Positions 24,801 to 35,197 of a stretch of DNA of 64,000 bases are shown one piece after another. How positions within the stretch are numbered: the first letter of the stretch is position 1; the number at the start of each line of letters is the position of its first letter. The notes under the pieces are model-generated. The model had not been told where the DNA came from. It saw only the letters and a list, made by a program, of their open reading frames with translations, and made no database searches. The DNA is from Cryptomeria japonica (Eukaryota; Streptophyta; Pinopsida; Cupressales; Cupressaceae). Both the position numbers and the translations under genes were made by a program. The DNA is taken from NCBI RefSeq assembly GCF_030272615.1, contig NC_081414.1, positions 341,794,717 through 341,858,716 of the forward strand, read 5' to 3'.

Positions 24801-26116
24801 AAAAGATTATGCTTTAATCCTTCAACATAGTAGACATTGTTAGTGTTATGCTTACCATCAAGAGATATTGTACCCTTACCTTTGATTGAACAGGCTCTGT
24901 CATCTCCAAATCTTACTAAACCTCCATTGTATTCTTGAAAGTTCAAGAATTTACCTTTGTCTCCTGTCATATGATGTGATCATCCTGAGTCAATGATCCA
25001 TTCATCCTTTACTTCAACTTTAGCTGCTAGGGCTTGTTCTACTGTTTGAGTAGTAGGTGCCAGTTGATCTTCCGTTATAGCAACAAAAACCCATCCATTA
25101 TCTGCTGGATCCTCATCAGAATCATCAGTCACTCCTTCATCAGCAATGTAACAAGATTTGTCTTTGTTCTTCTTAAATCTGTATCTCTGATATTCAAGAT
25201 TAGGCTTGTATGTTCTTCTAGCTTCTTCTCTTAGTCTAGCATGTCTATCAGGGCATCTCGAAGCCATATGACCAATCTTATTGCAGTTAAAACATTTAAA
25301 GGGTGCTTTACCTTCATACTTACTTCCAACTGGACCTTTAGGAATTTTTCTTGCAAATAGTGCTTCAAGTTCTTCAAGTTCTTCATTCTCCTTCCTAGTT
25401 TCTTCAAGTTCTCTTGCATAAAAGGCTTTCCAATCTGATTTGTCAAATGATAGAGCAGATGATGTTAATGCTTTAAAGGCCAAACCTATCTTTATAGTAG
25501 CAATAGGACCAAATTCCTCAATTTCAAGAGCTGAAAGTTTTCCAATCAATGTATCCCTAGTTACTAATGTATTAGGCATTGTTCTCAACTTATTTATAGC
25601 AGTAACCTTCATTTTATATGTTGGTGGCAATCCTCTTAAGATTTTTGAAACAATTTCATTTTTGCTCAAGGTTCCTCCACAACATTTAATACCCAAAACA
25701 ATTTCATTTACTCTTTCCATAAAAGCAGAAATCCTTTCATCTTCATCCCTTTTCAGATGTTCATACTTGACTCGGAAGCTTTCAAGTTTTGCAATCTTGA
25801 CTGTGGAATCTCCTTCATTCAGTGTTTCCAAATGATCCCAAATAGCTTTAGCAGTAGACCTATCTGATAATCCCATGATTTGTTGATCTGATAAAGCGCT
25901 CAGAAGTGCTTCTCTTGCTTTGCAATCATTCTCCTCATCTTTAACTAAGGTAGTTGGAGCGGTCTGACCAACTAAAGCAACAGTATAACCATTCTTTGTA
26001 ACTTCCTAGATGTCTTTACCAATGCAATTCAGATGTGTCTCCATTCTGATCTTCTATATCCCATAGTTGGTTCCATCAAGTTTAGGACTGTCCTTCCTAA
26101 AATAATTAGTAGTCAT
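21872..26116 (-). pseudogene. Copia gag-pol polyprotein with nonsense codons only
   Basis: A single minus-strand frame of about 1,415 codons runs from ATG 26116 to the natural stop at 21872. Order: gag; CCHC knuckle CFNCNKIGHMASRC; protease DSG*SHHMTG; integrase zinc-finger end CKECQFGKQ; integrase core with [16 protein letters not shown] and [10 protein letters not shown]; reverse transcriptase ([27 protein letters not shown]); and RNase H ending LADIFTKPL. No frameshift was seen. Premature stops lie at 26054, 26006, 24980, 22919, 22850, 22499, 22328, 22055 and 21962, of which seven are TAG. The stop at 24980 replaces the Cys of the DSGC protease motif. The integrase glutamate of the DDE triad is Ser, and YVDD is FVDD. 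It would encode the particle, maturation, integration and copying functions but is dead as it stands. Confidence 0.9.
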
Positions 26117-26158
26117 TGGATCTCCTCAAGTTGTTAAACTTCTGCAAAAGAGGACTAA

Positions 26159-26172
26159 GCTCTGATACCAAT
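26159..26172 (-). other. Copia primer binding site, initiator Met tRNA
   Basis: On the minus strand, ATTGGTATCAGAGC directly follows the LTR end ACA. This is the standard complement of the 3' end of plant initiator methionine tRNA. Confidence 0.9.
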
Positions 26173-27242
26173 TGTTAGGTCCCAGAGACAACTGAGAGGG
26201 GGGGAGGGGAGGTGAACCAATTGTCTAATAAATTCAAACCAAAAAACAACTCAATCAAATTAATGCTTAATACCGATAAACCAGTTAAGTATGTCGGTAG
26301 ACAGTGTTAACAGTTAATTGCTATACCGGTAAAGATTAATGCATGAAACATAAACACAAAGTCATCCACAACACATAACACCAATATTTGTACGTGGAAA
26401 CCCTATAAGGGGAAAAACCATGGTGGGAAACCTTACCCACAATCAGATGATACTACTACAGATAGTAAGTGTACATAAATGGGGTCTGCACATGCAGAAA
26501 GGCCGACAGCCTAGAGCTCACTGGTCAATCACAAAATGGGAGTCACACTGACTACAGTTGGATGGTTAAATTCAATAAGAATGTACTGCACAAAATAGCA
26601 TCTTCATATGCTGGATTCAGTACCGGTGTAATGCTGATATGTTTCCACAAAAAACCTAGCTTCACCTTCAAATGATGTCTTTGTGTATAGCTCTGCTTAA
26701 TCTCGTATATACCTTCACTTAATTCTTTTTCGCATTCCCCATTCAATCTTACAAATAAGATCTTACATTTATACCATAACCTAAGACCAATTTTAGTAGG
26801 TCGGCTCTACAAGATATTACAATAAAAATTTTGTACAAACAATATATTATCCGATGCAATAACCGATTAAACATGTTGGCTTAAAGCATTTACAACAATA
26901 ATAAATCATCTCCATAGCGTGCCATTCTAATCTAGAAAAGATAAACCTGCTGGTGTAACCCTAGGTAACCCTAGACCTATTTGCCAGTAAAAGCAAATAT
27001 GCAAATGTGATTATACCAATGATTAATTCTTCAAAACAAAGTGTGCACATGATGTCTTCGACATTACCAAGTGTCTTCCATATCATTCCAAGTGTCGGTG
27101 ATCATTATATCCTGTCGGTGAACCATAGACTAGTAACTGTGCAATAGTTACTTGCTTGCCGGTGAATGCTGTTGGATCTCCAAAGTGCTAGTGTTTTAGT
27201 AGGTGTTGACATCAATGACAAAACCATACCAAAATACCAACA
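26173..27242 (-). repeat. Copia 5' LTR (nested element)
   Basis: It pairs with 20505-21572. By eye the two differ by scattered substitutions, with the densest differences in the first 120 bases. That makes this insertion visibly older than the Copia at 45715. Confidence 0.9.
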
Positions 27243-27247
27243 GATTT

Positions 27248-28435
27248 TTGTGGAGTCCAGTAGCTTTTTATTTTGATTTGGACTAAAGGACTTTTCTTTA
27301 TTATTGACTTTTAGATTTTTCTTTTGAAATCTTGATTTTTGATCCCCAATGAGTAAGGGCTTTTGTAATTCTTGTTAATCCAAGTTTGGAAGTGGAGTGG
27401 AAATAGAATGAGTGGATGAAATGGTAAGCCTATGTGAGTTCTCAAGAGGGCTGGCAATATGCCCAATAGATTCTTCGTTGGAACCACTCTTAGGACTATT
27501 CATATCAAGAGTTGCTTGCATCATTAGAGGAGATTTGCATTTAGACTTAGTAGCCACAACACTAGGTGGTTCACCCCCAATTCCTTGGCATTGCAAATTG
27601 TTTATAGATTGTTCTTATTGACTAAATACCTTAGGAGATAGTGGGAGTTGATCAACATGAAAGATATACTCACCACATCCTAGGTCTTTAATCTTGAACT
27701 TTTCTTTGAGCTCTGTTTGTTTTGATGTAGAAGCTTTCAATGATTTTGGATCCACATATGTTGAAGATGGAACAACTTCTTGATTGACTAGTATTGTTAT
27801 TTCTGATCTATGTCACATATTTTTGCAAGATATGAATGGATTTGGATCAACTTTGACGGTCACTTCAACTCCAATGTGTGGAAACTTGATACATCGATGA
27901 TATGTAGATGGGACTGTGCTCATCTCATGAATCCATGGACGTCCTAGCAATACGTTGTATGTGATTCTAGATCAAGGACTTGGCATACCACATCCTTCGT
28001 AACTGGCCCAACTCTGAGAGGTAAGGTGACTGTGCCTTTGGATGAACGCTCTTCATCATCATATGATTTGATGGTAATTTTTTTTGTAGCATCACAACTT
28101 TGTCTGAATATCCCAATTGTATTATTGTGTTCAAAGTACATATGTTCAGACCTGCTCCTCCATCTATCAGGACTCATTTTATTCGATGTTTGTGTATGAG
28201 GGCTTCAATGTGTAAAGGAGTGTTATGTGGTTGGCTTATGGAGGCGTTGTCAACTTCTGTGAATGTAAGGGAGTGTGGAATGGAAAGGTATCCCACCATG
28301 ACTTGGAACTGGTCCACTTTTAGATTAGTAGGGTTGAAAGTGTCTCTCAAAGTTTTGTCAAGAATGGCTTTATGTGCAAGAGATATGCGTAAGAGCTCGA
28401 GGATGGAGATAAGCACATGTGTCTTCCCTAACTAT
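27248..28435 (-). pseudogene. Gypsy aspartic protease and linker
   Basis: Just after the TAG at 28432, the minus strand encodes LGKTHVLISILELLRISLAH, the segment that leads into the protease. A TGA at 28174 is followed by the catalytic block VLIDGGAGLNICTL. After an 8-A run near 28080 the reading moves frame to IKSYDDEERSSKGTVTLPLR and [14 protein letters not shown]. It then moves again to [21 protein letters not shown] low-complexity Ser/Lys-rich linker runs on to the Copia insertion at 27247. This DGGA protease type, without the usual DTGA, is known from plant Gypsy lineages. No reverse transcriptase follows across the insertion. Confidence 0.8.
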
Positions 28436-30737
28436 TGTACAAGGTCATACTCAAGTTTGGTTGATGAGGAAGTGGTGTTTTTAGCTGGAGCACCTTGCAA
28501 AGTGAATTTACCTTGACAAGTTGTAACATTGCATTCAGAGGTAGGTTCGGAAGAAGATCCAATGCCTTTTAGGACAATCTTGGGTCTTTGGGTGGAATTC
28601 TCAGGTGTTTTGTCCTTGATGATAATGGTAGAGACATAATTATCCATTGAAATGTGATTGACAGTTGAATCATAATTATAGGATACTCTTGTATAGTTGG
28701 TCTTCTCATCTGTGGCTTTAGCTTTTCCCTTGTCATGTTTTGGGAATGGTTCTTTAAACATTTCATGTTCTTGATTGGATGAGTGTCCTTCAATCTCAAT
28801 GTCACCTCTATCAATAAGATCTTGTATGATGTTCTTCAGTCGATGACAATTTCCTATCTTATGACCCTTGCTCTTATGAAATTCACAATACTCATCATCA
28901 TTCCACCAATTTGGTTTAACCTTTGGCTCATATGGAGGCAAATATGGAATTGTTATTATCTTGTTTGCCACTAGCTTCTTGAAAACTAATTCTAGTGGTT
29001 CTCCCAATGGGGTGTACTTCCTTCATGACTTCAAAGTTGTTTGAGTATTCACTTGATTGTTTGTAGAGCTTGATCTAGAAAAAATGATTTTGGGCCATAC
29101 TGTATTGGCATCAACAACACCATCATTGACTGTGTTCTTGTTTTTATTACAAAATCTTGTCTTGTCTCTTCCTTTAAAGTCCTCTTTGTTTTCTTTGAAT
29201 ATTTTGATAATGCCTTTCTCAATTAGGACCTTTTCTGTTGCTAAGCCTTTTTCAATGACATCCTTGAAGGTGGATAAGCAAGCTTTTCTTAGGTCATAAC
29301 CTATGTCTTTGTTAACATTTTGGGTGAACATCTCTACCATTTGTTTTTGTATAATTTCACAAGAGCATCTGTTGGCTAAATTCCTCCATCTTTGTAGGAA
29401 TGATGAAAATGACTCGCCATCCTTTTGTTTGGTGTTGCACAAGGTAGTGATTGATATGTCTGTCTCTATGTTGTATGAGAAATGTTGGATAAAAGCCTTT
29501 GCTAGATCACCCCAAGACTTAATTCTAGGTGGAAGTTGGGAGAACCATTCCATAGCTTGATCACCTAAGCTTTGTGGGAATAATCTCATCAAATATGTCT
29601 CTTCTGCTACTACCTCAATGCAAGCTATGAAAAACTGTCTTATATGTGCCTTAGGATCTCCTTTGTCTCTATACTTATCATAATTAGGTGTCACAAAGTG
29701 TGTAGGAAATGGAGGCATTGGAATGCTTTTGTCAAATGGATAGGGACATATGTCTCTCATTGTGTAAGTTGGCTTCGGTGTATTTATGTCCTCCATTTTA
29801 TTTTGTAAGTCCTTAATTTGCTGCTCCAAATTGTTCTTAGGTGGAGACTAACTTCTTGGACCATACCCCATGCCTGAAGCACCATGTGGAGGAGGAGCAT
29901 ACTGCATATATGGATGATATTGATCATACACATGTTCATATGGAGGAGGTCTATAATGATGCTTCATATACGAACAACTTGGTATAGAGTCATGATGGGG
30001 AATGGAATATCTGTTTTGTCCATGTAGACCATACTCTATAGGAATGTCATGAGTTTGTTCTAATGTGTTGCCCCTGAATTTGACACGGGGTTTCCTTGGG
30101 TCCAAATTTTGATCATGCCTTTGGATATCCAATTGCCTTGGTGGTTGGTCCTTAGCATTGGTATGTGATTGAGTATATTTTTCTACATAAGACTTCCATA
30201 ATGGTCTATGAAGGTGAGTATCATATGCTTGACCATGTGTGTATGGGACCTCAGGTTTTGAAACAAAGATGATGATGATTCAAGAACCATATGTGGTCCT
30301 CTAGTGCCTCCACTATTAGGTCTCGTTTGATCCATGTTGAGGTGAGGTTGTTGCAAAGGTTGATTTTCCATTATTTGAGACATGTCAAAATCATGGGGGA
30401 TCTTGGCTCCACTTTGTGCAATCACTTGTAAAAAGTATTGTCTATCTCTCCTCATTATTTCCTCAACCAATTGATTGAAACAATGATCCATAATGGAGTC
30501 TTCCACTTCTGCTGAATGTATAGAAAAGTTGTCCATATTGTCATTGTGAGTGTCATTGTTGTTTGTGTTATCCATGTTCTCAACATTTGGAATGTTTCTG
30601 TAGGCATCCATGTCAGGTAATGTGGTATGATCAAAATTGAAAAAGATATCATTGTCATACTCATAGGAGCTCATGTTTACGGACTCTTGAGCATCTTTAG
30701 CTTCTCTCCTAGATTTTTGGGAATAGATTTCAACCAT
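28432..30737 (-). pseudogene. Gypsy gag with CHHC-type zinc knuckle
   Basis: This encodes the structural particle protein. The N-terminal part (30183-30737) is acidic and Asn/Asp-rich and is frameshifted near 30260 from the rest. Frame 0 then runs through a Pro/Tyr/His-rich stretch to a TAG at 29848, then the gag core. The core has PYPFDKSIPMPPFPTHF, DPKAHIRQFF, GDQAMEWFSQLPPRI and SFLQRWRNLANRC, typical of the plant retrotransposon gag domain. After a TGA at 29023 the frame continues to CEFHKSKGHKIGNC, a C-x2-H-x4-H-x4-C knuckle. It ends at a TAG at 28432 just before the protease. The three in-frame stops (TAG, TGA, TAG) fit C-to-T changes at CAG, CGA and CAG codons. Confidence 0.85.
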
Positions 30738-33206
30738 GAACTAGGTATTGACCAAGATGTTTGAGACTAGATGAAAATGGAAAAGAGTATGGAAGGCCAA
30801 GAGTTGGATGGAATGTAAATGAATCTGAGGTGTACTTGCAATGTCCATAGTGTAAGACCAAGTATGCATGTAGTAGAGTAGGTGTGACTTCCAAAGAGAT
30901 GATAGTTTCTCTTGATGAGGTAAGTTGACCTTGACTCTAAGTAAGGCCAAATGAGACCCAAAGGTGATAGACCTTGATGAGGGACCACTTAGAAAAATGT
31001 TGTTGTATGTAGTGTATTGACAAAGTATGATGAGGACAAGCAAGTGACCTTTTGACTCAATTTTAGACAAATGTGTATGTAATGTAAGGTGTAAAGCAAT
31101 GATGGACTTTGTGAGACCCAAAGACAGGTTGAATGCTAGATGAAAATCTAGAGAAATAACTTAGGAAGCTTAAGAATTCTGAAACTGATTTCTCTTATTT
31201 GTTGGACAGTAAATTTTTCCAATTTGTGAATTTTTGATTGTTTTTCGTGACAAGAGGACACAATGTTGATGAGGACTCAATGTTTGCAAGTGTTTAGACT
31301 CAAACTGACTCAAAAGAAAGTGTGTTGTTTGATGTAAAATTGTTTTGCATACACTTGAAGACATAATGTTTTAATGTTTGGTCTTGAACGTTTGAATGTT
31401 CAAAATAAGACAAGCACAATTCTTATGGTTGGCCAGGACAATAGTTGTTGATTCCCACATGAGGCTACGCTATTCAGAGCGGATACTTAGATGCTTGACC
31501 CTACTAGCTCCACCCTCGGCACTCACTTCTCTGGGTAGCCAAGCATTAGTCCTCATGAAAACTCCTTGTGGTGAACTTTGTATGTCTACTAAGAACCATA
31601 TGTGTGTGGGTCGCTCCAGAGGTCCGACCTCCTAACCCAACAACTAGAAGGATTTTGGCTTCTAAAACAAAAAAGGTGCTAGTAAGGGCATCTTCTCATG
31701 TGGCCATACATGCGGCATTTTCAACTTTGTAAATACAGAAGGCTCCTAGCCAGTAGGGGTTACGCCCTACAACTGATCAAATAAATTTGATCAAATGGGT
31801 TTATGGGGAGACATAGTGTCAGTATGAACTAATCAGCACATGTTATCCATAGTTTTCACCATGGATACAATTGTTTATAGTGGTTCGGAAGAGGTGGGTT
31901 TTCCTCACTACCACTTGGGTTGTTCTCTCCTCACTAGTAGTCCTAATGACCACACAGGGAGACAGACCCTCTAAAGATGAAACAAAAAGAGCCTATTGCC
32001 CAAGACACAAAGGACACTGGTTCAATTTTAGTGCACCAATTGAAGTGTTTGCTAATCTATGAAAACAAGGCACACAATGAAAGATAGAAAACCATTGCCA
32101 AGGTCTTGCAACAAAGATTTGTTAGTAGTTTGGATTGTTTCAAATGATCATCCCTTCCTGCAAGCACACAAGTTAGGTAGATTTTAGATCCAAAAGACTT
32201 TGTGAAATAGGGGCCTTCAACAATGCTTTTTGTTGACCAATTCAAAGATCTAATTCATCACAAAAAAAGACCACCTGTAAATTTCAATAAAATTCCAGAA
32301 ATGTAAGAAAATCCAAAACATTTGCTAATTTGCTCCAAAAATTAATTTTTTATGAAAAATAATAAAAAAATAATATAAAATTTTTAATGGACACTCTTGA
32401 TGACATTCCAAACCTGCATAAAAATATTCTTGTAACAAATCCAAGCAGTTTGTGAGATTTGAGCAAAATAATGCAAAACCCTAATTTTCAAAGATCCAAT
32501 TTTTGAGGAATTATTTTGAATCAAATTTAAAATAAAAAAAAAACAATGTCTTTGTATAAATCAAAGTGCTTTCCAAAAATATAAGAAAATTCAAAAAATT
32601 TGCTAATTTGCTCTCAAAATTAATTTTTCATGAAAATACATAAAAAATTCATAGAAATTTCAAATATGCTCTAAAAACATTGATTTTTTTACTAAAAATC
32701 TTTGATAATTTTCTTGACTTGCAAAAAAAATTTGATGCCAAATTTCAAAGTCGTTTGTGAGATCTGATCAAAACAATGAAAAACCCTAATTTTTAAAGAT
32801 CCGGTTTTTTAGGAAATATTTTGCATCAACCTTAAAATCACAAACAATAGATCTTGTGTATAATTATGAGAGATTTCCAAAAATGTAATAAAATATAAAA
32901 AATTCGCTCATTTTCTCTCAAAATCAATTTTTAATGAAAATTCATAAAAAAAACATAGAAAATTAAAATATGCTCCAATATATCTGAATTTTTGTTTGAG
33001 AGCTATTGATACTATCTTGAACCTGCAAAAAACATTTGGTACAAAATTTACAATCCGTTTGTGAGATATGATCAAATCTCTCCAAGATCTTGATTTTGTG
33101 TCCAAAACCCTAGCTGCACAAGGTTATTCTCCAAATTGTTTTACAAAACAATAATATATGGTTAGGAAAACCTACAAAAAAACACAGATCTAACAAAAAT
33201 CCATGT
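30738..33206 (-). other. Gypsy 5' leader
   Basis: A leader of about 2.5 kb separates the primer site from gag, which is long for a Gypsy element. The 31390-31830 part is GC-richer and unstructured in coding terms. The 32290-33120 part is a tandem repeat. No conserved frame is seen on either strand. Confidence 0.6.
32290..33120 (-). repeat. Leader tandem repeat, about 305-bp period, under three copies
   Basis: TTGTGAGATxTGAxCAAA occurs at about 32450, 32754 and 33059. An A-rich block (CCAAAAATxTAAxAAAAT) occurs at about 32293, 32572 and 32877. The spacing of the first marker is about 305 bases both times. Units are diverged and AT-rich. Confidence 0.75.
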
Positions 33207-33225
33207 CCCATGGGGCGTGCCAAAA
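33207..33225 (-). other. Gypsy primer binding site candidate
   Basis: On the minus strand the LTR end CCATATACA is followed by TTTTGGCACGCCCCATGGG. TGGC-starting sites a few bases from the LTR are usual in plant Gypsy elements. I cannot name the tRNA with confidence. Confidence 0.55.
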
Positions 33226-33948
33226 TGTATATGGTGAAAATGGATACAACAATAATTGAAAGACTAAACGAATTCAACCACAAAACCCTAGCCTAACAAC
33301 AACAAAGATCCACCATAACATATGAAGATTACCTAAGACAATGCAAATCAAATGAAATCACAAAGATTATATTTTTTCTCTCAGATTTTATGTGTGCACA
33401 AGAGCTCAACAAAGAACAGAAATGTGGTTGCAAGTAGGATCACATATGAAAGTTCGAATGCTAGGATGCTTGATTAGAATGTATATGTCCAGGGGCTTGA
33501 TAATGAAGGAAGCATCTCCTTATTTAGAAGACACTATAAGAAATGGAGGGATAAGATTGAGAGGTGTAAAAGATAAATGGTCGGCTATGATTAAAGGGTA
33601 AGTAAAAGAAATAAGAAAATAATAAAAGGGTAGGTAGTGTAGGAATTAAGAGATGAATGACATGTGTCATAGGTGAAAAAGGTTAATGAATTAATTAAAT
33701 AAATAAAGATTTATTTAATTAATAGAGGAAGTGGGATCAGTTAAATAAATAAGACATTTATTTAATTTAAAAAAAGGGATAATTTAAATAAATAAAGGTA
33801 TTTATTTAAATGAGAAATAAGGCTAGAAGAGGATAAATGAATTAATTAAATAAATAAAGATTTATTTAATTAATAGAAGAATTAGGATAAAATAATTAAA
33901 TAAATAAAATATTTATTTAATTAGACATGACAATTTTAGGTGTCTACA
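33226..33948 (-). repeat. Gypsy 5' LTR
   Basis: It pairs with 15464-16244. Near 33520 the minus-strand TATA box of the other LTR (TATATAAGG) reads TAAATAAGG, so the promoter copy that would drive this element looks damaged. Confidence 0.85.
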
Positions 33949-33953
33949 TTACC

Positions 33954-34588
33954 CACCTCTCTCTCTCCCTCTAGGTTTATCACTTATCTAATGTCCAACC
34001 TCTATTTATCTCCTCCCCTCTCCACCTTTCTCTCCCTTCACCTTACCCCTATCTATTTATCAACTCTCTCCCTCTCTTCTCTCTCTCTCTCTCTAAACCT
34101 ATCTATCTCCTCATTCACTAGGTCTCTTACTCCCTCCATGTCTACCTCTCCACCCATCCCCTCTTACTCATCTCTTTGTTCTTATATCTCTTCTCTTCTC
34201 CCTCCTTCCCCTCTCTAGGTCTCTCCCTTCCTTTCTTCCCAACTCTCTCATCTTCTCTCTTCCTCCCTTATTCTCTATCTTCATTGTCTAGGTAAATAAT
34301 TCTCCATCCCACCCTCTCTCCCATCTCTATATTTCTCCCTCCCTTCCTCTCCACCTATCTACCTCTACATATAGGTCTCGTTACCCACCTCTCTTTATTC
34401 CTCTCTATCTATCTCACTCCTTTCTCTCCATCTATATCTCTCATCTATCTATGTGTCCCCTCTATAGTTCTCTCTCTCCCTCCTCCTTAACCCTATCCCT
34501 TTATGAACTCCCTCCTCTTCTCTTCCTCCCCTTACCTCTTTATCTCCTTCTTCCATAGGTCTCTCACTCCCTCCATGTACTCTACCTT
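33954..34588 (+). repeat. CT-rich tract, second part
   Basis: It resumes the polypyrimidine tract cut at 15463. Units resemble CTCTCTCCCTCTAGGT and CTCACTCCCTCCATGT. It ends at the next Copia insertion. Confidence 0.85.
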
Positions 34589-34955
34589 TGTGAGAGTTGA
34601 TAAATACAACACCATAGGAGCCCAAATGATCTCTGCAAGCTAAATAAACCTGTTACAAGGAGAAGCAAGGGAGCAACAAAGAAAAGTAATAAATATAGGA
34701 AAAATGCTCAAGAATGTGAGAGCTCTGTATTCACAAAAAAGTGTAATAGAATAATGATACAAAGAAAAGAATTCAACCTTTGATAGGTCAAAAAACCCTA
34801 AAAGGGAAAACCCTAGGCTTTCACATAATAAATTAATAAAAGAAATAATTATTATGCACCTAATGTTAGCTTAAGTGTAAAAGAGATAAAGGGGAACTTG
34901 ATTAATTAAATAAATATTGTTTAATTAATCAAGTAAAGACCCGATTACTCTAACA
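34589..34955 (-). repeat. Copia 3' LTR
   Basis: About 367 bases, pairing with 40345-40707, with TTAATTAA-type blocks near its right end. The minus-strand start TGTTAGAGTAATCGG follows the polypurine tract. Confidence 0.88.
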
Positions 34956-34968
34956 CCCCCGCTTAAGC
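34956..34968 (-). other. Copia polypurine tract
   Basis: On the minus strand, GCTTAAGCGGGGG abuts the LTR start TGTTAGAG. Confidence 0.75.
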
Positions 34969-35197
34969 TAGACTTAGGGAGAAGCTAAAACCTAGAACAA
35001 CTACTGAAAGCAAGAAAGATGGGTCTTGACAACAAGGCCTGATCAGGTACCCAAATACAAGGAAATCTCTACGAAATGGAGAAAAAAAGAGAAAACCCAG
35101 TGGAAAAAAACTCCTCTCCAAAAAGAGATAAAATAACATGCTGAAAAAAATAAGAAGGAAGGAAGGCCTCATAAAGACCCCCCAAGGACAACTTCCT

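Larger units (their letters stand above)
20505..27242 (-). mobile_element. Complete Ty1/Copia element nested in the Gypsy
   Basis: LTRs at 20505-21572 and 26173-27242 start TGTTAGGTC and end ACCAACA on the plus strand. Target duplication GATTT is at 20500-20504 and 27243-27247. The primer site matches initiator methionine tRNA and the polypurine tract is in place, so all structural parts of a Copia are present. The element is about 6.7 kb. Long LTRs and the SIRE/Tork-like pol suggest a long-LTR plant Copia lineage. Confidence 0.92.
15464..33948 (-). mobile_element. Ty3/Gypsy LTR retrotransposon, non-autonomous, with nested Copia and captured gene
   Basis: The element is bounded by direct LTRs (15464-16244 and 33226-33948) that start TGTATATGG and end GTGTCTACA on the plus strand. 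It is flanked by the 5-bp target duplication TTACC (15459-15463 and 33949-33953). A polypurine tract next to the left LTR and a primer-site-like sequence next to the right LTR show minus-strand orientation. Excluding the nested Copia (20505-27242) it is about 11.7 kb. In sense order it holds a long leader, gag, zinc knuckle, protease, linker and an integrase C-terminus, then an antisense plant-mobile-domain gene before the 3' LTR. Reverse transcriptase, RNase H and the integrase core were not found. It sits in a CT-rich tract that continues on both sides. Confidence 0.85.

Noticed and set aside
26159-26172. Possible tRNA-Met gene
   Set aside because: Only the short primer-binding complement is present, next to an LTR; there is no cloverleaf. 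The same holds at 46262, 58263 and 40330.
33940-34218. Ser/Leu/Pro-rich frames in the CT-rich tracts (also 40748-41912, 54785-56133)
   Set aside because: Low-complexity translation of polypyrimidine tracts; no start context, domain or conservation signal.
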